Below are positions 17,323 through 24,505 of a stretch of 64,000 nucleotides of DNA, one piece after another. Below the pieces are notes generated by a model, which saw only the letters and a list, made by a program, of their open reading frames with translations, was not told the origin of the DNA and searched no databases. The stretch is from Flavobacterium cerinum. GTDB taxonomy: Bacteria > Bacteroidota > Bacteroidia > Flavobacteriales > Flavobacteriaceae. Numbering within the stretch: the first letter of the stretch is position 1; every line of letters starts with the position of its first letter. The stretch is taken from the NCBI RefSeq assembly GCF_024496085.1, contig NZ_CP101751.1, positions 2,542,001-2,606,000 of the forward strand, given 5' to 3'. The position numbers and the translations under genes are program-made.

Positions 17323-18770
17323 AAAACACCCTATTCCCAATATTTTTAAAAAGTGATTCCTATCGCTTCCTGATAGTAGGAGGTGGGAATGTCGGACTTG
17401 AAAAGGCAGAAACCCTATTACGTCAAAATCCGTTGACAACACTTACCGTTGTCGCTCAGAAAATCAGCAGTAGTTTGTGGAAACTACAGGAAAAACACCC
17501 GTATTTAGAGGTGAAGGAGCGCTCTTTTAACGATTCGGATCTAAATACCGCTGATTTCCTGATTATTGCAACAGACAATACCGAACTCAACAGGGAAATT
17601 AAACAAAAAGCAAATGATAAAGGAATTCTGGTCAATGCAGCCGATCAACCGGACTTATGCGATTTTTACCTTGGATCGATTGTGAATAAAGGCTATCTTA
17701 AAATTGCGATTTCGACCAACGGAAAATCACCGGTCTTGGCGCGTCGTTTGCGTGAACATCTGGAAGAAGCAATTCCGGAAAACATCAGTGAAAGTATTGA
17801 AAACCTGAACGCATTTCGGGAACAACACAAAGGCGATATCCAGGCCAAATTACAATCGTTAAATAAAGCGACAAAGGTTTTGGCTAAAGAAGAAGATAAA
17901 AAAGAAGGAAAAAAATACAAAGAGCTCACATTTGAAATTACCGTTGTTTTTCTGGCTGTTTTCTTCGGATACGGTTTGTCGACAATTATTTCTGCCGATG
18001 AATTAAACGGTTATATAAAAGAAATACCACCGGCTTTTTACGGAATGGTTCTGGTTGGTTTTTTTGCCCAGTTGGTTGACGGTGCAGTAGGATTGGGCTA
18101 TGGTGTAACTTGTGCGACCAGTATGATGTTATTTGGAATTAAGTTACCCGCCATAAGCGGAAGTATCCATACAGCCGAAATGTTTTCCAGCGGAATCAGT
18201 GGTTTTTCACATTATAAATTCGGCAATGTCAATAAAAAATTACTGTTATGGCTGGCTATTCCGGGGAGTATTGGAGCTATATTCGGAGCATTATTACTGA
18301 TTTATCTTGGCAATAAATACGAAACGATTACGTATGCGATATTGGCATCTTATACAATGATCATTGGAATACGGCTGGTTATTATCGCTTTCCGAAAAAA
18401 AATCACACGAAAAAAAGTAAAACACACCGGTTTACTTGGATTTTCCGGAGGATTATTTGATGCTTTCGGCGGTGGCGGATGGGGACCAATTGTAACCTCT
18501 ACCTTATTAGCCAAAGGAAGAAAATCCAGTTATGTAGTGGGAACTGTAAGTCTGGCAGAGTTTTTTGTTACATTCGCGGCCTCGGCAACTTTTTTTGCTT
18601 CATTAGGCGTTAGCCATTGGTATATTGTAATCGGTTTAATTTTAGGAGGTTCAATAGCAGCGCCATTAGCGGCACGACTTGCCGGGAAATTACCACAAAA
18701 AACAGCAATATTGGCAGTTGCCTTTCTGGTAATCGTTTTTAGTATCCGAATGTTGTTTAAAATATTTTAG
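17319..18770 (+). CDS. Siroheme synthase (dehydrogenase/ferrochelatase) domain fused to TSUP permease
   Basis: Residues 1 to about 190 match the N-terminal half of CysG / Met8p: NAD-binding GGGNVGLEKAETLL, NAADQPDLCDFYLGSIV, and STNGKSPVLARRLREHLE. This part should oxidise precorrin-2 and may insert iron. After a charged linker (about 190-205), residues 205-483 form about eight membrane segments of the TauE/SafE (TSUP) family with GAVGLGYGVTCATSM and GGLFDAFGGGGWGPIVTS. TSUP proteins move sulfite, sulfate or organosulfonates. The gene ends the operon, and no other sulfate transporter is encoded in it. Confidence 0.9.
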   Translation: MKNTLFPIFLKSDSYRFLIVGGGNVGLEKAETLLRQNPLTTLTVVAQKISSSLWKLQEKHPYLEVKERSFNDSDLNTADFLIIATDNTELNREIKQKANDKGILVNAADQPDLCDFYLGSIVNKGYLKIAISTNGKSPVLARRLREHLEEAIPENISESIENLNAFREQHKGDIQAKLQSLNKATKVLAKEEDKKEGKKYKELTFEITVVFLAVFFGYGLSTIISADELNGYIKEIPPAFYGMVLVGFFAQLVDGAVGLGYGVTCATSMMLFGIKLPAISGSIHTAEMFSSGISGFSHYKFGNVNKKLLLWLAIPGSIGAIFGALLLIYLGNKYETITYAILASYTMIIGIRLVIIAFRKKITRKKVKHTGLLGFSGGLFDAFGGGGWGPIVTSTLLAKGRKSSYVVGTVSLAEFFVTFAASATFFASLGVSHWYIVIGLILGGSIAAPLAARLAGKLPQKTAILAVAFLVIVFSIRMLFKIF

Positions 18771-18784
18771 AGAAAATATAATAT

Positions 18785-18816
18785 AAAAAAAAGGTGCCGC
18801 ATTAACGGCACCTTTT
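18785..18816. terminator. Bidirectional terminator after the cys operon
   Basis: Perfect 11-bp stem AAAAGGTGCCG / CGGCACCTTTT with a six-base loop (18800-18805) between convergent genes. T and A flanks allow use in both directions. Confidence 0.85.
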
Positions 18817-18840
18817 CCTTTTCATAGCAATATAGGGGAA

Positions 18841-19407
18841 TTAGAACTGTAAGTTTACAGTTAAATCAAACTCATCATTGATAGCTTTATCTCCGATTGA
18901 ACTGAAGATAGAACCTGAGTTATATTCAATACCGTATTTAGTTCTGTCAACTTTGAAGCTTGTTGTAGCCGTGTTTCCTTTTACAGTGATGTCAAAAGTT
19001 ACAGGGTTAGTTTTGTCTTTGATTGTTAAATCAGCAGTAACTGTATAAACATCAGCACCTTTGTCAGCGATAGTTTTGAAAACTAATTTAGAAGTAGGGA
19101 ATTTTTCAACTCCGAAGAAATCATCTGCTTTTAAGTGACCGTCTAATCCTGCTTTTGATTTTCCGGAAACGTCAGTAGCACTGATTGTAGTCATATCTAC
19201 AGTGAAGTTACCACCTTTTAATTTTTTTCCTTTGAAAACTAAAGCACCTTCTTTTAAGTTAATAGTACCTTCGTGTTGTCCGGTTACTTTTTTACCAACC
19301 CAGTTGATAGTACTTTTAGAAACATCTACTTTTTTAGTTTGAGCTGATGCAGTTAAAGTACCTAAAGCTACTACTAAAGCTAACGCAATTGATTTTAAAT
19401 TTTTCAT
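18841..19407 (-). CDS. YceI family periplasmic lipid-binding-like protein
   Basis: A 188-residue protein with a clear signal peptide (KNLKSIALALVVALGTLTASAQ). The mature part has the YceI pattern STINWVGKKVTGQHEGTI and a closing beta-rich region FKVDRTKYGIEYNSG. The family forms a lipocalin-like barrel that binds isoprenoid-type lipids; the role is often stress-related but not settled. It is the last gene of a marR - nitroreductase - yceI cluster. Confidence 0.9.
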   Translation of the reverse strand: MKNLKSIALALVVALGTLTASAQTKKVDVSKSTINWVGKKVTGQHEGTINLKEGALVFKGKKLKGGNFTVDMTTISATDVSGKSKAGLDGHLKADDFFGVEKFPTSKLVFKTIADKGADVYTVTADLTIKDKTNPVTFDITVKGNTATTSFKVDRTKYGIEYNSGSIFSSIGDKAINDEFDLTVNLQF

Positions 19408-19435
19408 TTGATTTTAAAATGGTTTAATTAATTGA

Positions 19436-20068
19436 TTATAAATTGATAAATAATTCTTCATTTGATTTTCTCACTTTAGCATAATGCTGTGTCGCATCTT
19501 CTTCGTGACGGTATCCTAATGCTGCAAATACAGCTGCATTTAAACCTAATTCTTTTAATCCAAGTATTTCATTCACTTTTTCAGCTTCGAAACCTTCCAT
19601 CGGAGTGGCATCGATTTTTAATTCGGCTGCCGCACTTAATAAGTTACCTAAAGCGATATATGTCTGTTTTGATGTCCAGTTGTTACGAACATCAGCCGGT
19701 AAAGCGCCTAAAGTATTCTTCATAAAATCACCGTATCCTGCAATGGTTTCCATCGGAATTTGACGGGTTGCAACGATGTTGTTTAAAAATGCATCAATTT
19801 GAGAAGCATCAAAATCGATTATATTGGCAAAAACAACCAGGTGAGAAGCATCTACAATTTGAGATTGTCCCCATGAAACAGGTTGTAATTTAGCACGTAC
19901 TTCCGGATTTTCAATGATGAAAACTTTATACGGTTGTAATCCGTAAGAAGAGGCACTTAAACGGATGGCTTCTTTAAGCGTTTCCAAATCTTCGTTGGAA
20001 ATTTTTTTGGTTGCATCAAATTTCTTTGTTGCGTAACGCCATTTTAGCGTATTTATTAAATTACTCAT
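19436..20068 (-). CDS. NAD(P)H-dependent nitroreductase family oxidoreductase
   Basis: A 210-residue FMN-dependent enzyme of the nitroreductase family (NfsB-like): KWRYATKKFDATKKIS near the N-terminus, LSASSYGLQPYKVFII, and the C-terminal AALGYRHEEDA. Such enzymes reduce quinones, nitro compounds or pteridines. It is 13 bases downstream of marR and 28 bases upstream of yceI, so the three are probably cotranscribed and controlled by the MarR protein. Confidence 0.88.
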   Translation of the reverse strand: MSNLINTLKWRYATKKFDATKKISNEDLETLKEAIRLSASSYGLQPYKVFIIENPEVRAKLQPVSWGQSQIVDASHLVVFANIIDFDASQIDAFLNNIVATRQIPMETIAGYGDFMKNTLGALPADVRNNWTSKQTYIALGNLLSAAAELKIDATPMEGFEAEKVNEILGLKELGLNAAVFAALGYRHEEDATQHYAKVRKSNEELFINL

Positions 20069-20081
20069 GTATGTTCTGATT

Positions 20082-20537
20082 TTAAATTGTTCTGTATCGT
20101 TCTAATAAATCATTTAAAAGTTCTTGTTCTTCCACGGTAAGGTTTTGAGCAAAAAGTTGTTCGTGCTGATCCACTTTAGGATCCAGTTCATCCAGTAAAT
20201 CCAATCCCTTTTGGGTGATGGTTACTTCCATTTTACGACGGTTTTGCGGGCAAACTTCGCGGGTTACAAGCTCCTTTAATAATAATTTGTCTACCAGACG
20301 AGTGGTGTTGCTGGTTTTGGCCAGCATACGTTCCTGTATCACGCACATGTTGGTCGGCTTCGCCTTCTGTCCTCTCAAAATTCGCAATACGTTGTACTGT
20401 TCGCTTGACAACTCATAAGGCTTTAATACCTCAGCGAATTTCTCGGAAACCAAATTTTGGGTGTACAAAATATTTAGCACTGTTCTTTTGCCCAGTGATA
20501 AAGCTTTTGTAGATTTGATGATGTCTTCGATTTTCAT
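20082..20537 (-). CDS. MarR-family transcriptional regulator
   Basis: A 151-residue winged-helix regulator: LSSEQYNVLRILRGQ, the recognition region MLAKTSNTTRLVDKLLLKELVTRE, and the wing CPQNRRKMEVTITQKGLDLL. It is the first gene of its operon. Two copies of a TTGTA..TACAA palindrome overlap its promoter, indicating autorepression. A cysteine-based sensing site is not obvious apart from one Cys in VCPQNRR, so the inducer is open. Confidence 0.9.
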   Translation of the reverse strand: MKIEDIIKSTKALSLGKRTVLNILYTQNLVSEKFAEVLKPYELSSEQYNVLRILRGQKAKPTNMCVIQERMLAKTSNTTRLVDKLLLKELVTREVCPQNRRKMEVTITQKGLDLLDELDPKVDQHEQLFAQNLTVEEQELLNDLLERYRTI

Positions 20538-20549
20538 TGTGTTATTAAA

Positions 20550-20593
20550 TTTGTAGGTACAAATGTAGTAATGTTTTTAATTGTATATACAAA
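20550..20593 (-). promoter_or_regulatory. marR operon promoter with two palindromic operators
   Basis: Reverse-strand TACATTTG (20567-20560) and TTTG (20593-20590), 22 bases apart, form a good promoter. Palindrome TTTGTAGGTACAAA lies at 20550-20563 over the -7 element, and TTGTATATACAA at 20581-20592 over the -33 element. Their centres are 30 bases apart, about three helical turns, so two dimers would sit on the same face. The site type fits MarR proteins. Confidence 0.75.
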
Positions 20594-20672
20594 TGTTTGT
20601 TTAATTTTTTGTTAAATTTATATCCGAGCCTCTTAGAATGCTTAATTTTAGTGACCTAAACCAATAGTAGCT

Positions 20673-21239
20673 ATGAAAAAAATAATCGTAATGCTTACCG
20701 TTTTAAGCTTTTTATCCTGTAAAAAAGAAGCAACGGAAATTGACAATACGGTAACAACAACCGAAAAAGAAGTGGTAGTTGATCAACATAAACCGATTAA
20801 AGTTTACGAAAAAGACGGCGTTAAGATAAAGTCTTACGATTTTAATGCTTTTGAACCGTATTTAAAGAAGCATAATGATACGACCTATGTTGTGAATTTC
20901 TGGGCAACCTGGTGTGTACCTTGTGTGGAGGAATTGCCTCATTTTGAAAAACTGAATACAACTTATAAAGATCAGAAAGTAAAGGTACTTTTGGTGAGCC
21001 TGGATATGCCGCAAAAGGTAGAATCGAATTTATTACCTTTTGTTAAGAAGAAGAATATGCAGTCGGAAGTGCTATATTTGAATGATCCGGATGCTAATGC
21101 CTGGATTACTAAAGTCGACACAGCCTGGTCCGGTGCAATACCGGCTACCGTAATATATAAAGGAGACAAACGTAAGTTTTTCGAACAATCCTTTACTTAT
21201 GACGAACTGGAAAAAGAATTAAAAACCGTTATGAATTAA
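20673..21239 (+). CDS. TlpA-like thioredoxin-fold lipoprotein
   Basis: A 188-residue protein with a lipobox at LSFLSC (Cys16), so it is probably membrane-anchored outside the cytoplasm. The thioredoxin fold follows, with active site WCVPC in NFWATWCVPCVEELPHFE and a later cis-proline region GAIPATVIYKGD. It likely reduces or rearranges disulfides in the periplasm. A second redoxin gene follows after 25 bases, suggesting an operon. Confidence 0.88.
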   Translation: MKKIIVMLTVLSFLSCKKEATEIDNTVTTTEKEVVVDQHKPIKVYEKDGVKIKSYDFNAFEPYLKKHNDTTYVVNFWATWCVPCVEELPHFEKLNTTYKDQKVKVLLVSLDMPQKVESNLLPFVKKKNMQSEVLYLNDPDANAWITKVDTAWSGAIPATVIYKGDKRKFFEQSFTYDELEKELKTVMN

Positions 21240-21264
21240 TTAACCTTAAAAATAAATACATTAT

Positions 21265-21876
21265 ATGAAAGCAATTAAATTTTTAGCTCTGACCCTTGTC
21301 GTAGGAGCCATGAGTGCCTTTACAATGATCAAACCGGCCGGAGGTTATAAAGTAGGGGATGTCGCTACCGATTTCAGCCTGAAAAATGTAGATAATAAAA
21401 AAGTAGCGTTGGCCGATTTCAAAGCAGCAAAAGGTTTTATCGTGGTGTTTACTTGTAATCATTGTCCGTATGCACAGGCTTATGAAGACCGAATCGTTGC
21501 TTTGGATAAGAAATATAAAAAATTAGGATATCCGGTTATTGCGATCAATCCGAATAATCCGGCCAAACAAAAAGACGACAGTTTTGAATTAATGCAGGTA
21601 CGCGCCAAAGAGAAAAATTTTACGTTCCCGTATTTATTTGACGACGGACAGAAAATTTATCCGCAATACGGAGCTACTAAAACGCCTCACGTATATGTAT
21701 TACAAAAAACAAAAGGTGGAAATGTGGTAAAATACATCGGAGCAATCGATGATAATTATAGCGATGCTAATGCTGTAAAAGAAAAATATGTAGAGAATGC
21801 TGTGGATGCTTTGTTGAAAAATAAAGATATCGCGGTAAAAGAAACCAAAGCAATCGGATGCTCGATTAAAGCATAA
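21265..21876 (+). CDS. Exported thioredoxin-like / peroxiredoxin-like protein
   Basis: A 203-residue redoxin (AhpC/TSA-like) with an N-terminal hydrophobic signal (FLALTLVVGAMSAFT) and the active-site pattern FTCNHCPYAQAYEDR, a CxxC variant common in this branch. The segment YGATKTPHVYVL supplies the cis-proline. It probably works in the periplasm beside the TlpA-like protein encoded just upstream. Confidence 0.85.
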   Translation: MKAIKFLALTLVVGAMSAFTMIKPAGGYKVGDVATDFSLKNVDNKKVALADFKAAKGFIVVFTCNHCPYAQAYEDRIVALDKKYKKLGYPVIAINPNNPAKQKDDSFELMQVRAKEKNFTFPYLFDDGQKIYPQYGATKTPHVYVLQKTKGGNVVKYIGAIDDNYSDANAVKEKYVENAVDALLKNKDIAVKETKAIGCSIKA

Positions 21877-21903
21877 AAAGCAATAGTAAAAGTTTGCTAT
21901 TAT

Positions 21904-21940
21904 AAGGAGTTCGGTGTTAAATCGGACTCCTTTTATTTTT
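21904..21940 (+). terminator. Terminator after the redoxin pair
   Basis: Stem AAGGAGT/ACTCCTT (21904-21910 with 21926-21932), with weaker inner pairs, followed by a T-rich run. The rest of the gap to 22098 is AT-rich and shows nothing else. Confidence 0.75.
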
Positions 21941-22098
21941 GTATAGTTCAAGAGGAAATCAATTTGGTCCTTTTAAACCGGCTTATTAACAGGAAAAAGA
22001 TAAAAAATGACCTATTTATTTAATTTTGTAATAATATATCATACATTAGCGAAATTTTTAATCAGAATAAATAATAAAAACACTCTAAAATTATAATT

Positions 22099-22527
22099 AT
22101 GTTTAAGTTAAGAAACCTGTCTTTATTTCTAGCAGTATTGTCTTTAGGTTTATCTTCTTGTAGTAAAGATAGCGATGCTACTCCGGAAGCGGCTCCTCAA
22201 GTTGAAGGAACCTGGCAATTTACAAAAGAAGGAACGATCACAAATAATCAGGAAGTTTTAAATAATTACGAGCACACTACAGGTTGTACAAAAGATTATA
22301 TCGAAATATTTGGAGGGAATGTGATTAAGGATCATTATTTTGACAATCCAAACTGTCAGGAAACAATCGATACAGGAACTTGGAATAAAAGCAATAATGC
22401 GTTGACATTTGTATATCAAAACGGAAATACAGTTAATGCAGAGATTATGCAATTAACCAATACCACATTGAAATTAAAATTTGTAGTTTCCGGTTCAACT
22501 AATTTGATCGTGTTAACCCGAATGTAA
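22099..22527 (+). CDS. Lipocalin-like lipoprotein
   Basis: A 142-residue protein with a lipobox LGLSSC (Cys21) and a short acidic linker. The mature part starts VEGTWQFTKEG and alternates beta-strand-like segments with a late YQNGNTVNAEIMQLTNTTLKL, as in lipocalin-like DUF domains of Bacteroidota. Two Cys (in TTGCTKDY and NPNCQET) could form a disulfide. It is flanked by terminators and probably transcribed alone. Ligand unknown. Confidence 0.75.
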   Translation: MFKLRNLSLFLAVLSLGLSSCSKDSDATPEAAPQVEGTWQFTKEGTITNNQEVLNNYEHTTGCTKDYIEIFGGNVIKDHYFDNPNCQETIDTGTWNKSNNALTFVYQNGNTVNAEIMQLTNTTLKLKFVVSGSTNLIVLTRM

Positions 22528-22551
22528 TAGCAACGAAATATACCATTAAAG

Positions 22552-22579
22552 AATAGGACATTATTGTCCTATTTTTTTT
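22552..22579 (+). terminator. Terminator after the lipocalin-like gene
   Basis: Perfect 9-bp stem AATAGGACA/TGTCCTATT with loop TTAT and a run of T. Confidence 0.85.
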
Positions 22580-22729
22580 ATTCTTTCTTGTATCGTTTAA
22601 AATTTTGATATTAAGTATAAACGTTTGATTTTTAGTACATATTTTCGAATTAAAACGGTAATGTTAAAATGGATCAGGATTTTGTTTTGTGGTTACGACT
22701 TTCCGTAATCCGGAGGTAATTTGTTGCAC

Positions 22730-22737
22730 TACTTTTG
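22730..22737 (+). promoter_or_regulatory. -7 element for the small lipoprotein
   Basis: TACTTTTG matches TAnnTTTG, 30 bases before the ATG at 22768. No -33 TTTG at the right spacing. Confidence 0.5.
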
Positions 22738-22767
22738 AAATGTTAATCATTTAATTTAAAAGAAAAC

Positions 22768-23019
22768 ATGAAAAAAGTATTACTTGTTATTTTACCGTTT
22801 GTATTATTAGGATGTTCATCTGATGGTGGAGCTGAAGTATCAGAAATATCAATACCGTCAACAGTTGTAACAAATCCAAATTCAGGCTCTGGTTCGGGCT
22901 CTGTTAGTTGTGGAACCTATAATGGAAAAATATTATATAAAGGTTCTAATGGAGGTTGTTATTATATTAACTCGAATGGAAATAAAATGTATGTAGACGC
23001 GCACTATTGTAAGTGCTAA
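22768..23019 (+). CDS. Small cysteine-containing lipoprotein
   Basis: An 83-residue protein with a lipobox LLGC (Cys16) followed by a Ser/Gly/Asn-rich linker with SGSGSGSVS. The folded tail holds four Cys (CGTYNGK, GGCYYINSNGNK, HYCKC). The pattern GxxGGCYYINSNGNKxYVD resembles the short basic-adaptor type repeat seen in some phage and surface proteins. That likeness is weak and no function is assigned. It is transcribed alone. Confidence 0.7.
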   Translation: MKKVLLVILPFVLLGCSSDGGAEVSEISIPSTVVTNPNSGSGSGSVSCGTYNGKILYKGSNGGCYYINSNGNKMYVDAHYCKC

Positions 23020-23068
23020 CTGAATCAACAATAAAAATATTTCCATTAACCATTTAATCTTTTTTATA

Positions 23069-23076
23069 TACATTTG
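23069..23076 (+). promoter_or_regulatory. -7 element for the rhodanese gene
   Basis: TACATTTG matches TAnnTTTG and lies 24 bases before the ATG at 23101. It also argues that translation starts at 23101 and not at the upstream TTG at 23074. Confidence 0.5.
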
Positions 23077-23100
23077 GGTTTTAAACTCGAATCAAAAAAT

Positions 23101-23421
23101 ATGGACATTACACAAGAACAATGGTGGAAAGAAGCACAACAGGATAGCAACGCAGTGATTCTGGATGTGCGTACTGAAGACGAATGGAATCAGGGAATTA
23201 TCCCGGGAGCGATTAATATCGATATCTATAAAGGACAAGGATTTATTTATCAGGTTGATGAACTGGATAAATCCAAAACCTACTACATATATTGCCGTTC
23301 AGGAGGAAGAAGCGGACAAGCTTGCAACTTGATGCAACAGATGGGATTTGCCAAAACCTATAATCTGGTTGGCGGTATCATGGAGTGGAACGGACCGGTT
23401 GAAATGCCGGAAGAAAAATAA
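23101..23421 (+). CDS. Rhodanese-like sulfurtransferase
   Basis: A single-domain rhodanese of 106 residues: VILDVRTEDEWNQGIIPGAINI, then the active-site loop YCRSGGRSGQA with catalytic Cys65. It transfers sulfane sulfur between thiols in the cytoplasm; acceptor unknown. The start at 23101 gives the usual single-domain length. Confidence 0.9.
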   Translation: MDITQEQWWKEAQQDSNAVILDVRTEDEWNQGIIPGAINIDIYKGQGFIYQVDELDKSKTYYIYCRSGGRSGQACNLMQQMGFAKTYNLVGGIMEWNGPVEMPEEK

Positions 23422-23449
23422 AAAAGGGACTTTCAAAGTCCCTTTTTTT
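23421..23449. terminator. Bidirectional terminator between rhodanese and LOG genes
   Basis: Stem GGGACTT/AAGTCCC with a 3-base loop and A/T runs on both sides, between convergent genes. Confidence 0.85.
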
Positions 23450-23459
23450 GCGTCCGATT

Positions 23460-24185
23460 TTAGAAGTTAGGACTTAAGTTGTATTTTTTATAGAAATTAT
23501 CTAATACATCTAATACTTCATCTTCGTTATCCACGATTTTGAAAAGATCCAGATCAGTCGGATTTGCATTAGCATGTTTTTCAATAATCACGGTTTTGAT
23601 CCATTCCATTAAACCGGACCAGAAATCACGGCCGACTAAAATAATCGGGAATTTTCCGATTTTTTTAGTTTGAATCAAAGTTATAGCTTCAAATAATTCA
23701 TCCAAAGTACCGAATCCACCCGGCATTACTACAAATCCCTGTGAATATTTTACAAACATTACTTTACGTACAAAGAAATAATCGAATTGTAAATTTTTAT
23801 CACGGTCAATATAAGGATTAAAATGCTGCTCGAACGGTAATTCAATATTTAAACCTACTGAAGTTCCGCCTCCGAAATGAGCTCCTTTATTTCCGGCTTC
23901 CATAATTCCGGGACCGCCACCGGTAATTACACCATAACCGGCTTTACTGATTTTATAAGCAATTTTTTCTGCCAGTAAATAATATTTGTCTTCCGGTTTG
24001 GTTCGGGCTGATCCGAAAATCGAAACACACGGACCGATTCGTCCCATTGTTTCATAACCGTTAACAAATTCCGACATGATTTTAAAAATAGCCCATGAAT
24101 CATTTGTTCGTATTTCATTCCAGGTTTTTTGCTTAAACTTATCCTGTATTCTGTCGTCTTCGTTTTCAAATTGTTCTTTCATCAT
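23460..24185 (-). CDS. LOG family protein (TIGR00730-type Rossmann fold)
   Basis: A 241-residue protein with the family motifs GGGPGIMEAGNKGA and MPGGFGTLDELFE. LOG proteins cleave the ribose 5-phosphate from N6-modified AMP; the bacterial role is often nucleotide salvage or unknown. Two adjacent Met codons could start translation; the first is used here. A possible -7 element at 24388-24395 would give a 5' untranslated region of nearly 200 bases. Confidence 0.9.
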   Translation of the reverse strand: MMKEQFENEDDRIQDKFKQKTWNEIRTNDSWAIFKIMSEFVNGYETMGRIGPCVSIFGSARTKPEDKYYLLAEKIAYKISKAGYGVITGGGPGIMEAGNKGAHFGGGTSVGLNIELPFEQHFNPYIDRDKNLQFDYFFVRKVMFVKYSQGFVVMPGGFGTLDELFEAITLIQTKKIGKFPIILVGRDFWSGLMEWIKTVIIEKHANANPTDLDLFKIVDNEDEVLDVLDNFYKKYNLSPNF

Positions 24186-24469
24186 GTATACGCTTTTCTA
24201 TTAATAATTTATTTTGTTTTTATTAGGATCGGTAATCATATTCCATACACTATCCGGTCAGTATGCACTAGGCTACTGTTAGTATCGGTTTAGCTATATA
24301 ATTAGGAGTGTTGTTGTTTGTATTATTCGATCCGATTGGAAATCCGGCGAAATATGCACTAAAACTATTATCTTTTTAGATGCCAAACAAATTTAGTCCT
24401 CCTTTTTTTTGAAATAAATCAATCTTTGCAATTCTTTTTTTTACAAATGATTTAAAAACAGTGTTTTGC
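24186..24469. other. Intergenic region upstream of the LOG gene, with an imperfect direct repeat
   Basis: No coding frame or recognised RNA. Two imperfect direct repeats, ATCCGGTCAGTATGCACTA (24252-24270) and ATCCGGCGAAATATGCACTA (24342-24361), lie about 90 bases apart. Reverse-strand TAAATTTG (24395-24388) matches the -7 consensus, so both repeats would be transcribed in the LOG leader. No further structure is clear to me. Confidence 0.5.
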
Positions 24470-24498
24470 AAAAAAAAGAGACAATACGAAATTGTCTC
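24470..24498 (-). terminator. uvrA terminator
   Basis: On the reverse strand, stem GAGACAAT/ATTGTCTC (24491-24498 with 24478-24485) with a 5-base loop, followed by eight U. It lies 8 bases after the uvrA stop. Confidence 0.9.
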
Positions 24499-24505
24499 CT
24501 GTTCT

